From positions 1 to 6,077 of the forward strand of contig CBFGLF010000105.1 in NCBI GenBank assembly GCA_965649545.1: DNA of 6,077 bases, read 5' to 3'. Positions within the stretch are counted from its first letter, which is position 1; every line of letters begins with the position of its first letter. The translations under genes and the position numbers were made by a program. Positions 1 to 5,676 of the stretch are shown here, piece after piece. Source of the stretch: CABHOJ01 sp965649545 (GTDB lineage Bacteria > Pseudomonadota > Gammaproteobacteria > Burkholderiales > Methylophilaceae). The notes beneath the pieces were generated by a model. The model worked only from the letters and a program-made list of their open reading frames with translations. It searched no databases and was not told where the DNA came from.

Positions 1-858
1 ATCCCCCCGATCACACACGATGGAGACAATCACCGCATTCTCCAGCCCCTTCGCCAGCTGCAAAGCCGCATGCAAGGCGCCGCCTGAAGAGATGCCGGCG
101 AAGATGCCTTCTTCCGCCGCGAGACGGCGCGTCATCTTCTCCGCGTCCTTCTGGCTCACGTAGACCAGCTGATCGACACGGCTGCTGTCGTAGATGGTAG
201 GCAGGTATTCTTCCGGCCATTTGCGGATGCCGGGGATCTGCGCGCCCTCTTCCGGCTGCACACCGATGATCTGGACGTTCGGGTTCTGTTCCTTGAGGTA
301 ACGCGAGGTGCCCATGATGGTGCCGGTGGTGCCCATGCTGGAGACGAAGTGCGTGACCTTGCCTTCGGTGTCACGCCAGATCTCGGGGCCGGTGCCCTCG
401 TAATGCGCCAGCGGATTATCCGGGTTGCCGAACTGGTCGAGCACGATGCCCTCGCCTTCGGCCTGCAGCTTGGTCGCCACGTCGCGGGCCAGTTCCATGC
501 TGCCGTCCTTGGGCGTCAGTACCAGCTCGGCACCGAAGGCTTTCATTGCCTGGCGGCGCTCGATGCTCTGGTTCTCGGGCATCACCAGGACCATCTTGTA
601 ACCCTTCATGGCGGCCGCCATCGCCAGTGCGATGCCGGTGTTGCCGGAAGTGGCTTCGATCAGGGTGTCGCCGGGCTTGATGTCGCCGCGCGCTTCGGCA
701 CGGGCGATCATGGACAAGGCGGGCCTATCCTTGACCGAACCGGCGGGGTTGTTACCTTCCAGTTTGACCAGGATGGTGTTGCTGGTTTTGCCGGGAATCC
801 GCTGTAACTTCACCAGCGGGGTGTTGCCGACAAAATCTTCCAGAGTTTTCCAATTCAT
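1..858 (-). CDS. cysM: Cysteine synthase B (O-acetylserine sulfhydrylase B), C-terminus cut by window edge
   Basis: A cytoplasmic PLP enzyme that makes L-cysteine from O-acetylserine and sulfide; the CysM isozyme is known also to accept thiosulfate. I read 286 codons from ATG at 858 down to position 1, ending in VCDRGD, which in the family lies about 10-15 residues before the C-terminus. Visible motifs: the PLP lysine in NPAGSVKDRPA (Lys43), the substrate loop TSGNTG (residues 70-75), the phosphate loop SSMGTTGT (173-180), and GISSGG (255-260), which supplies the serine near the pyridine nitrogen. The GTTGT loop and KDRPAL wording favour CysM over CysK, which usually has GTGGT. The gene lies about 100 bp downstream of dsbB on the same strand, with no clear terminator between, so co-transcription is possible. 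The start is supported by the conserved N-terminus MNWKTLEDFVGNTPLVKL. A GAAGGA Shine-Dalgarno-like sequence sits 12 nt upstream, a rather long spacing. Confidence 0.95.
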   Translation of the reverse strand, partial: MNWKTLEDFVGNTPLVKLQRIPGKTSNTILVKLEGNNPAGSVKDRPALSMIARAEARGDIKPGDTLIEATSGNTGIALAMAAAMKGYKMVLVMPENQSIERRQAMKAFGAELVLTPKDGSMELARDVATKLQAEGEGIVLDQFGNPDNPLAHYEGTGPEIWRDTEGKVTHFVSSMGTTGTIMGTSRYLKEQNPNVQIIGVQPEEGAQIPGIRKWPEEYLPTIYDSSRVDQLVYVSQKDAEKMTRRLAAEEGIFAGISSGGALHAALQLAKGLENAVIVSIVCDRGD

Positions 859-890
859 ATGCTTCGTAATTCCTTCGTTGCCTTCGTCAT
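855..890 (-). other. Possible 11-codon upstream ORF overlapping the cysM start
   Basis: An ATG at 890 (minus strand) opens the short frame MTKATKELRSI, and its TGA stop overlaps the cysM ATG in an ATGA arrangement. This is the geometry typical of translational coupling. A purine-rich GAGAAG lies a few bases before its ATG. It holds no cysteine codons, so it is not an obvious cysteine attenuator. The tract is repetitive and purine-rich, so chance occurrence is quite possible and no product is claimed. Confidence 0.2.
871..876 (-). promoter_or_regulatory. Candidate ribosome binding site of cysM
   Basis: Minus-strand GAAGGA, 12 nt before the cysM ATG at 858. The match to the anti-Shine-Dalgarno is good but the spacing is long. 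The closer ACGAAG (867-862) is a poorer match. It could instead work together with coupling from the overlapping micro-ORF. Confidence 0.4.
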
Positions 891-958
891 CGGCTTCTCG
901 CCGTACTTCTATGTACTGCCTTTGTCGCCGCTTCCTTGGCGCCTCGGACTTATGTCGC

Positions 959-1465
959 CTATGAACCGGATCTCTTCAACGTTGATAAATATACGGTGTA
1001 AATGGCCAGGCCGATGAACGCGACCAGCGATAACTGCGGGATGGTCAGGCCGAACATGGTCCAGTCGATGGCCGAGCATTCCCCCGTGCCCTTGAACACC
1101 AGATCGAGCGCACGCTTGAGCGGGAAGGTCTCGAAGATGTAATCGAAGCCGGCGCCGCATTCGGCCATCACCTTGTCCGGGTTGGCCTGGATCCACATAT
1201 GACGAAGCGCGATACCGGCGCCCGTGAGGGCCGTCAGGAATTGCAACAGGCCATAGACTTTACGTCCAAGATTGCCCGGATTGTGCAGCGCGGCCAGCAG
1301 GAACAAGACGCCGATCACCATGTAGGTGATGCGCTGGAAGATGCATAGCGGGCAAGGCTCCAGGTTGTATTGTTGCTGGATGTAAAGGCCGTAGGCCACG
1401 AGCCCGAAACTGGCGATGAACCCCAGGAAATAACCGGAACGACCGCCAAACAATTTATTCATCAT
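959..1465 (-). CDS. dsbB: Disulfide bond formation protein B (DsbB family), inner membrane
   Basis: A quinone-dependent thiol oxidase of the inner membrane that reoxidises periplasmic DsbA and passes the electrons to ubiquinone or menaquinone. The product is 168 aa (E. coli DsbB is 176). Both functional cysteine pairs are present and are the only cysteines: CPLC at 38-41 and Cys103/Cys130 in the second periplasmic loop. Arg45 in CPLCIFQR matches the quinone-contacting arginine of E. coli (CVLCIYER). Four hydrophobic segments fit transmembrane helices at about 13-30, 45-62, 72-88 and 144-162, placing the cysteine loops in the periplasm. The start at 1465 has an AAGGG Shine-Dalgarno 6 nt upstream; the adjacent second ATG (1462) is equally credible. 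The gene is transcribed away from xseA and precedes cysM. No dsbA partner is in the window. Confidence 0.95.
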   Translation of the reverse strand: MMNKLFGGRSGYFLGFIASFGLVAYGLYIQQQYNLEPCPLCIFQRITYMVIGVLFLLAALHNPGNLGRKVYGLLQFLTALTGAGIALRHMWIQANPDKVMAECGAGFDYIFETFPLKRALDLVFKGTGECSAIDWTMFGLTIPQLSLVAFIGLAIYTVYLSTLKRSGS

Positions 1466-1471
1466 GGTTAA

Positions 1472-1476
1472 CCCTT
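1472..1476 (-). promoter_or_regulatory. Ribosome binding site of dsbB
   Basis: Minus-strand AAGGG, 6 nt before the ATG at 1465. It supports the upstream of the two tandem ATG codons and overlaps the plus-strand TATAAT by one base. Confidence 0.65.
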
Positions 1477-1495
1477 ATAATTTGCCCATATTGTA

Positions 1496-1501
1496 ACGGA
1501 A
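1496..1501 (+). promoter_or_regulatory. Ribosome binding site deciding the TTG start of xseA
   Basis: ACGGAA ends 8 nt before TTG at 1510. No in-frame ATG or GTG lies further upstream in the gap, and the next candidate, GTG at 1531, has no purine-rich sequence before it. The same ACGGAA hexamer precedes dapD in this window, which supports its use here. Confidence 0.55.
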
Positions 1502-1509
1502 TACCCCAA

Positions 1510-2739
1510 TTGGCCGATAACCCTACCCGAGTGCTCAGCGTCAGCGAACTCAACCGCATGGCGCGCGATGTGCTGGAGCGCAGCTTCCCCTTGTTCTGGA
1601 TCAGCGGCGAGATCTCGAACATGACGCGGGCCGCGTCTGGCCATTGGTACTTTTCACTGAAGGATAGTTCGGCGCAGGTGCGCTGCGTGATGTTCCGCGG
1701 CCGCAACAGTTACCTCGACTGGCAACCGCGCGAAGGCGACAAGGTCGAGGCGCGCGCCGTGGTGACGCTGTACGAAGCGCGCGGCGATTTCCAGCTCACC
1801 GTCGAATTCCTGCAGCGCGCGGGCTTGGGCGCCCTGTTTGAAGCGTATGAGCGCCTGAAACAGAAACTGGAAGCCGAGGGTCTGTTCGACCCGGCACGCA
1901 AGCAGCCTATCCCGGAACACCCACGACGCATCGGCATCGTCACCTCGCCCGATGCCGCCGCCTTGCATGACGTATTGACCACCTTGCGGCGGCGCATGCC
2001 GAGCATCCCGGTAGTGATCTACCCGACACCGGTGCAGGGCAAGGAGGCCGGAGCGAAGATCGCCGCCGCGATCGATGCCGCCAGCGCACGGAACGAATGT
2101 GATGTCCTCATCATCTGCCGCGGTGGTGGCTCCATCGAAGACTTGTGGCAGTTCAACGAAGAGGTGGTGGCACGGGCCATCGCCGCCTGCTCTATCCCGA
2201 CCATCAGCGGTGTCGGCCACGAGACCGATTTCACCATCGCCGATTTCGCCGCCGACCGTAGGGCACCGACGCCCACCGCCGCTGCAGAGATGGTGGCGCC
2301 GGACCGCACGACCCTGCTGCGCCAGCTGCAACAGGTGCAACAACAGATGGCCCGGCAGATGGGCTATCTGCTGCAGCGCCGCATGCAACAACTGGATTAC
2401 CTGGCCAAGCGCCTGCTCTCACCCGCGCAGCAGATCAGGAACCAGAGCGGGCATCTGGATCAGTTGCGGCTACGGCTCAACACCGCCATGCGCTCCCGCT
2501 TGCAGCGGCAACAGCAAGCCTTGCTAAGGCTGGAACAGAACCTTCATCACTTGAACCCGACCGGCGTATTGCGCCGCGGCTATGCGCTGGTGCTGGACGC
2601 CGAGGGTCAGGTGATCCGTGCCAGCAGCCAGTTACAGACCGGGCAGCAGGTCAGCCTGACGCTGGCTGAAGGTAGCGCCGACGCGGCGATCACCCAAGTC
2701 CATCCCTCTAGCGCCGAACCCGCCGACCCCAAGCCTTGA
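1510..2739 (+). CDS. xseA: Exodeoxyribonuclease VII large subunit
   Basis: Catalytic subunit of exonuclease VII, a cytoplasmic metal-independent nuclease that degrades single-stranded DNA from both ends and acts with several copies of the small subunit XseB, which is not in this window. The 409-aa product has an N-terminal OB-fold at about residues 6-105 (VLSVSELNRMARDVLE, then WISGEISN). The nuclease domain spans about 130-262, with IGIVTSPDAAALHDVL, CRGGGSIEDLW and GVGHETDFTIADFAADRRAPTP. Asp154, Arg204, His237 and Asp240 fall at the places of the E. coli residues reported as essential (155, 205, 238, 241). A glutamine-rich helical stretch at about 265-345 fits the long coiled coil that binds XseB, followed by NPTGVLRRGYALV. 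The protein is about 45 residues shorter than E. coli XseA (456). It starts with TTG; GTG at 1531 is the alternative. Confidence 0.96.
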   Translation: MADNPTRVLSVSELNRMARDVLERSFPLFWISGEISNMTRAASGHWYFSLKDSSAQVRCVMFRGRNSYLDWQPREGDKVEARAVVTLYEARGDFQLTVEFLQRAGLGALFEAYERLKQKLEAEGLFDPARKQPIPEHPRRIGIVTSPDAAALHDVLTTLRRRMPSIPVVIYPTPVQGKEAGAKIAAAIDAASARNECDVLIICRGGGSIEDLWQFNEEVVARAIAACSIPTISGVGHETDFTIADFAADRRAPTPTAAAEMVAPDRTTLLRQLQQVQQQMARQMGYLLQRRMQQLDYLAKRLLSPAQQIRNQSGHLDQLRLRLNTAMRSRLQRQQQALLRLEQNLHHLNPTGVLRRGYALVLDAEGQVIRASSQLQTGQQVSLTLAEGSADAAITQVHPSSAEPADPKP

Positions 2740-2758
2740 GCACTGATGGCCTGAACGC

Positions 2759-2767
2759 TGATAGAAT
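2759..2767 (+). promoter_or_regulatory. Candidate extended -10 promoter for kup
   Basis: TGATAGAAT matches the extended -10 form TGnTATAAT with one mismatch and lies 27 bp before the kup ATG. The predicted transcription start near 2774 gives a leader of about 21 nt. No good -35 is seen at the normal spacing: TTGAGC at 2736-2741, over the xseA stop, is 20 nt away. Extended -10 promoters can work without a strong -35. Function is inferred. Confidence 0.4.
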
Positions 2768-2794
2768 GGCGTATCCCATCCTGAATATCCCTTG

Positions 2795-4678
2795 ATGCAG
2801 CCATCGAGCGTTAGCAAGTCGCGTATGCCTTTATTGGCGCTGGTCGCCCTCGGCGTGGTGTTCGGCGATATCGGCACCAGCCCGCTCTACACCATGAAAG
2901 AGGTCTTCGCGGTCAGCCCGCATCCGGTGCCGCTGACGCACGACAACGTGTTCGGCATCCTCTCGCTGATCCTGTGGTCGCTGATCATGGTGGTGTCGGT
3001 GAAGTACGTGGCCTTCATCATGCGTGCCGACAACCATGGCGAAGGCGGCATCATGGCGCTGCTCGCACTGGCCAGCCGCAATGTGGCAGGCAACGTGAAG
3101 AAACAGCGCGCCATCATGATGATCGGCATCCTCGGTGCCTGTATGTTCTACGCCGACGGCATGATCACGCCGGCGATCTCGGTGCTGTCGGCAGTGGAAG
3201 GCCTGGAAGTCGCCGCCCCCGCCTTACACCCCCTCATCGTGCCCGTCACCCTGGTGGTGATCTTCCTGTTGTTTTGGATGCAGAGCCAAGGCACGGCGCT
3301 GATCGGCGGCTTCTTCGGCCCCATCATGCTGGTCTGGTTCGGCACGCTGGCGACCCTTGGTATCGTCAATATCCTGCATGAGCCGCTGGTGCTCTATGCA
3401 CTCAATCCCTGGTATGCCGTTCAATTCTTCATGGAAGCGCCGTGGGTCGCCTTCGTCGCCCTCGGCTCCGTGGTGCTGGCTGTGACCGGCACGGAAGCGC
3501 TGTATGCGGACATGGGGCATTTCGGGCGCAAGCCTATCCAGCTCGCCTGGCTCGCGCTGGTGTTGCCGTCGCTGGTGCTGAATTATTTCGGCCAGGGCGC
3601 CTTGATCCTGCACGACGCGGCCGCCATCAAGAACCCGTTCTACCTGCTGGCGCCGCAGTGGATGCTCTACCCGCTGATCGTGCTGGCGACGACCGCCACC
3701 GTGATCGCCTCGCAAGCCGTGATCTCGGGTGCGTTCTCGGTCTCGCGTCAGGCGCTGCAACTGGGCTTCATCCCCCGCATGCATGTGCAACACACCTCGG
3801 AACAACAGAAGGGCCAGATCTACATGCCGTATGTGAACTGGGCGCTGATGCTTGCCGTGATGGCCTTGGTGGTTGGCTTCGGTTCCTCCGGCGACCTGGC
3901 GGCCGCCTACGGCATCGCCGTCACCGGCGACATGGTCATCACCACGCTGCTAGCCGGCGTGGTGTTTCACGGCATCTGGGGCTGGAGCCTGTTACGCACC
4001 GGCCTCTTGTTATCGCTATTCCTCGTCATCGACCTCGCGTTCTTCAGCGCCAACGTGCTGAAGATCCCCGATGGCGGCTGGGTGCCGCTGATCATCGGCA
4101 TCGTCATCTTCACGCTGATGTCGACCTGGAAGAAAGGCCGCGACCTAGTGTTCCGCCGCCTCAAGCATGAGGCCATGGACCTCGAGCCTTTCATCGACGC
4201 CATCGGCGGTCACCCACCGACCCGCGTCGCCGGCACCGCCGTCTTCATGACGCCCAATCCCAATGGCGTACCGCATGCCCTGCTGCATAACCTCAAGCAC
4301 AACAAGGTGCTGCACGAGAAAGTGATCCTGCTCACGGTGAAGATCGAGGACATCCCGTTCATCGATCAGGAAGAACGTAATGTGCTGGAGAAACTGCCGC
4401 ACGAGTTCTACCGGCTGACCATGCGCTACGGCTTCAAGGATGAACTGGATATTCCGGCAGACTTGTCGCGATGCCAGGGTTGCCATATCGAAGTCGATGC
4501 CATGGATGTCTCCTACTTCATCGGCAAGGAGAACCTGATCGCCAAGCACGACACGGACATGCGCTACTGGCGCCAGAAACTCTTCGTCGGCATGTTCCGT
4601 AATGCCGACAGCGTCACCAACCATTTCAAACTTCCCCCGAACCGGGTGGTCGAACTGGGTGCGCAACTGACACTGTAG
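2795..4678 (+). CDS. kup: Low-affinity potassium transporter Kup (KUP/HAK/KT family)
   Basis: An inner-membrane K+ uptake protein thought to work as a K+/H+ symporter and known to matter at low pH. The product is 627 aa (E. coli Kup 622), full length. Family signatures in order: LGVVFGDIGTSPLYT (19-33), ADNHGEGGIMALL (78-90), GACMFYADGMITPAISV (114-130), GTEALYADMGHFGRKP (232-247), SQAVISGAFSVSRQALQLG (306-324), QIYMPYVNW (341-349) and GIAVTGDM (373-380). About twelve hydrophobic segments fill residues 12-445. A cytoplasmic C-terminal domain follows, with GVPHALLHNLKHNKVLHE (491-508) and the typical ending LPPNRVVELGAQ. Conserved acidic residues Asp25 and Glu234 are kept. The ATG at 2795 is chosen for its family-like N-terminus; TTG at 2792 and ATG at 2825 are in frame. 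There is no clear Shine-Dalgarno. The gene starts 55 bp after xseA. Confidence 0.96.
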   Translation: MQPSSVSKSRMPLLALVALGVVFGDIGTSPLYTMKEVFAVSPHPVPLTHDNVFGILSLILWSLIMVVSVKYVAFIMRADNHGEGGIMALLALASRNVAGNVKKQRAIMMIGILGACMFYADGMITPAISVLSAVEGLEVAAPALHPLIVPVTLVVIFLLFWMQSQGTALIGGFFGPIMLVWFGTLATLGIVNILHEPLVLYALNPWYAVQFFMEAPWVAFVALGSVVLAVTGTEALYADMGHFGRKPIQLAWLALVLPSLVLNYFGQGALILHDAAAIKNPFYLLAPQWMLYPLIVLATTATVIASQAVISGAFSVSRQALQLGFIPRMHVQHTSEQQKGQIYMPYVNWALMLAVMALVVGFGSSGDLAAAYGIAVTGDMVITTLLAGVVFHGIWGWSLLRTGLLLSLFLVIDLAFFSANVLKIPDGGWVPLIIGIVIFTLMSTWKKGRDLVFRRLKHEAMDLEPFIDAIGGHPPTRVAGTAVFMTPNPNGVPHALLHNLKHNKVLHEKVILLTVKIEDIPFIDQEERNVLEKLPHEFYRLTMRYGFKDELDIPADLSRCQGCHIEVDAMDVSYFIGKENLIAKHDTDMRYWRQKLFVGMFRNADSVTNHFKLPPNRVVELGAQLTL

Positions 4679-4682
4679 ATTT

Positions 4683-4699
4683 TATAATGCGTTCAACGC
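4683..4699 (+). promoter_or_regulatory. Candidate -10 box with adjoining palindrome upstream of the M48 gene
   Basis: A perfect TATAAT (4683-4688) just after the kup stop is followed directly by the 11-base inverted repeat GCGTTCAACGC (4689-4699), which would cover a transcription start near 4695. This is the layout of a possible operator over a start site, but no -35 is seen at the right distance. TTGACT at 4701-4706 has no matching -10. The 60-bp gap holds no clear terminator, so read-through from kup is the other option. Confidence 0.3.
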
Positions 4700-4738
4700 T
4701 TTGACTTCCTCATACGTTATCGGAATACCAGAATCGAG

Positions 4739-5575
4739 ATGAATGCCATGAACAAACTATCCCTAGCCCTGTTGAGTGTCTTTGCCCTGCAGATCGCCGG
4801 CTGCGCGACCACCACCAAATCCAGCGTCTCCGGCGTCGAGCGCAAGCAATTCCTCATGCTCTCCGAGAAACAGGTCGAGAACATGTCGGTCCAGGCCTAC
4901 ACGCAATCCCTGCAGGAAGCCAACAGCAAGAAAAAGCTCAATACCGATGCCGCGCAGGTACAACGCGTGAAGACCATCTCCAACCGCCTGATCGCGCAGG
5001 CCCCGATCTTCCGCGCCGATGCCAGCCAGTGGAAGTGGGAAGTCAATGTCGAGGATAACGACCAGGTCAACGCCTACTGCATGCCGGGCGGCAAGATCAT
5101 GGTCTACAGCGGGCTCATCGAAAAACTCAACGCCACCGATGACGAACTGGCTGCCGTGATCGGCCATGAGATCTCCCACGCCCTGCGCGAGCATGGCCGT
5201 GAGCGCATGTCGATCGCCGCGGTGCAGCAAGTCGGCCTGGTCGGCCTGGCCGCATTGGCCAGCACTTCCAAGAGCCCGAATGCCGCCGGCGCGGGTGTGC
5301 AAGCTGCAGCCCTAGGCTCCAACCTGTTCTTCGCCATGCCCAATGGCCGCGAACAGGAGCGTGAAGCCGACCGCATCGGCCTCGAACTCTCGGCACGTGC
5401 GGGTTACAACCCGAATGCAGCCGTGACCCTGTGGCAGAAGATGAGCGCGCAGGGCGGCAGCAAACCGCCCGAGTTCCTCAGCACCCACCCTTCCAACGAG
5501 AACCGTATCGCCGATCTCAAGAGCCTGATCCCGGGCGTCATGCCGCTCTACGAGCAGGCCAAGGCCAAGAAGTAA
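4739..5575 (+). CDS. M48 family zinc metallopeptidase, outer-membrane lipoprotein (LoiP/YggG-like)
   Basis: Predicted periplasm-facing zinc endopeptidase of peptidase family M48, likely in envelope protein quality control. The 278-aa product starts with a lipoprotein signal peptide: Lys6, a hydrophobic stretch at 7-18, then lipobox IAGC with Cys22 as the lipidation site. Residue +2 is Ala, not Asp, so sorting to the outer membrane is expected. The zinc site is HEISH (His143, Glu144, His147), with Glu209 in EREADRIG as third ligand. NAYCMPGGKIMVYSGL (111-126), the substrate-side strand of the family, and LSTHPSNENRI (247-257) are also typical. The only cysteines are Cys22 and Cys114, so the mature protein has no internal disulfide partner for Cys114. 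ATG at 4748 (GAG upstream) is an alternative start and leaves the signal peptide intact. It resembles E. coli LoiP; BepA-like proteins carry long TPR tails that are absent here. Confidence 0.9.
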   Translation: MNAMNKLSLALLSVFALQIAGCATTTKSSVSGVERKQFLMLSEKQVENMSVQAYTQSLQEANSKKKLNTDAAQVQRVKTISNRLIAQAPIFRADASQWKWEVNVEDNDQVNAYCMPGGKIMVYSGLIEKLNATDDELAAVIGHEISHALREHGRERMSIAAVQQVGLVGLAALASTSKSPNAAGAGVQAAALGSNLFFAMPNGREQEREADRIGLELSARAGYNPNAAVTLWQKMSAQGGSKPPEFLSTHPSNENRIADLKSLIPGVMPLYEQAKAKK

Positions 5576-5615
5576 GCACGGCCATAATAAGCTGTTGATT
5601 CCTTAAGCAAGCAAG

Positions 5616-5634
5616 AGGCGGAGTTTCTCCGCCT
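5616..5634 (+). terminator. Stem-loop terminator after the M48 gene
   Basis: AGGCGGAG (5616-5623) and CTCCGCCT (5627-5634) form a perfect 8-bp GC-rich stem with a TTT loop, extendable by a G-T wobble and an A-T pair. The following tract is only TTT before CGGG, so the U-tail is short. Its location 40 bp after the M48 stop and before the dapD promoter-like box supports termination. The lack of a T-rich tail on the minus strand argues against bidirectional use. Confidence 0.65.
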
Positions 5635-5640
5635 TTCGGG

Positions 5641-5646
5641 TAAAAT
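5641..5646 (+). promoter_or_regulatory. Candidate -10 box of dapD
   Basis: TAAAAT, one mismatch from consensus, sits just after the terminator stem and 30 bp before the dapD ATG, giving a predicted start near 5653 and a leader of about 24 nt. The -35 region would fall inside the terminator stem and has no recognisable match, so the assignment is weak. Confidence 0.35.
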
Positions 5647-5664
5647 AGCGGTTTTGATTTTTTC

Positions 5665-5670
5665 ACGGAA
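5665..5670 (+). promoter_or_regulatory. Ribosome binding site of dapD
   Basis: ACGGAA with a 6-nt spacer to the ATG at 5677. The core GGA lies inside a small inverted repeat ACGG-AAG-CCGT (5665-5675). Confidence 0.6.
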
Positions 5671-5676
5671 GCCGTT

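Larger units (their letters stand above)
1466..1509. promoter_or_regulatory. Divergent dsbB/xseA control region with candidate -10 boxes on both strands
   Basis: This 44-bp gap must hold the start signals for both genes unless they lie inside the coding regions. On the plus strand a perfect TATAAT lies at 1476-1481, giving a predicted start near 1488 and a leader of about 20 nt before xseA; the best -35 is a poor TTTATT at 1454-1459 (16-nt spacer). On the minus strand TACAAT at 1495-1490 could serve dsbB with a start near 1483; no good -35 is seen. The two predicted transcripts would start almost back to back. The -10 matches are direct observation; promoter function is inferred. Confidence 0.5.

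Noticed and set aside
349..807. 152-codon plus-strand open frame opposite cysM
   Set aside because: Mirror of conserved cysM coding sequence; no motif and no promoter or ribosome binding site found.
902..915. GTAC-TTCTAT-GTAC inverted repeat in the dsbB-cysM gap as a terminator or operator
   Set aside because: A 4-bp stem of self-complementary GTAC units with no T-tract; expected by chance.
1654..2391. 245-codon open frame antisense to xseA
   Set aside because: It lies wholly opposite the well-supported xseA; its translation shows no family motif and has the His/Arg/Gly-rich look of a shadow frame in GC-rich coding DNA.
3224..3805. 193-codon open frame antisense to kup
   Set aside because: Shadow of kup; composition (many His, Gln, Glu, Arg) reflects the reverse complement of hydrophobic membrane codons.
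3442..4170. 242-codon plus-strand open frame inside kup in another frame
   Set aside because: Kup reads through this stretch with intact family motifs; the alternative frame is Arg/His-rich with no recognisable domain or ribosome binding site.
4145..4666. 173-codon open frame antisense to the kup C-terminal domain
   Set aside because: No family motif and fully covered by real coding sequence on the plus strand.
4689..4699. GCGTTCAACGC as a kup terminator
   Set aside because: It can form only a 4-bp stem with a 3-base loop and the following bases (TTTGACTT) are not a real T-tract.
4763..5302. 179-codon open frame antisense to the M48 gene
   Set aside because: Opposes a gene with a complete zinc site and lipobox; no independent support.
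5651..5663. T-rich stretch GTTTTGATTTTTT as the U-tail of a terminator
   Set aside because: It begins 17 bp after the stem-loop ending at 5634, too far to act as its U-tail, and more likely belongs to the dapD leader.
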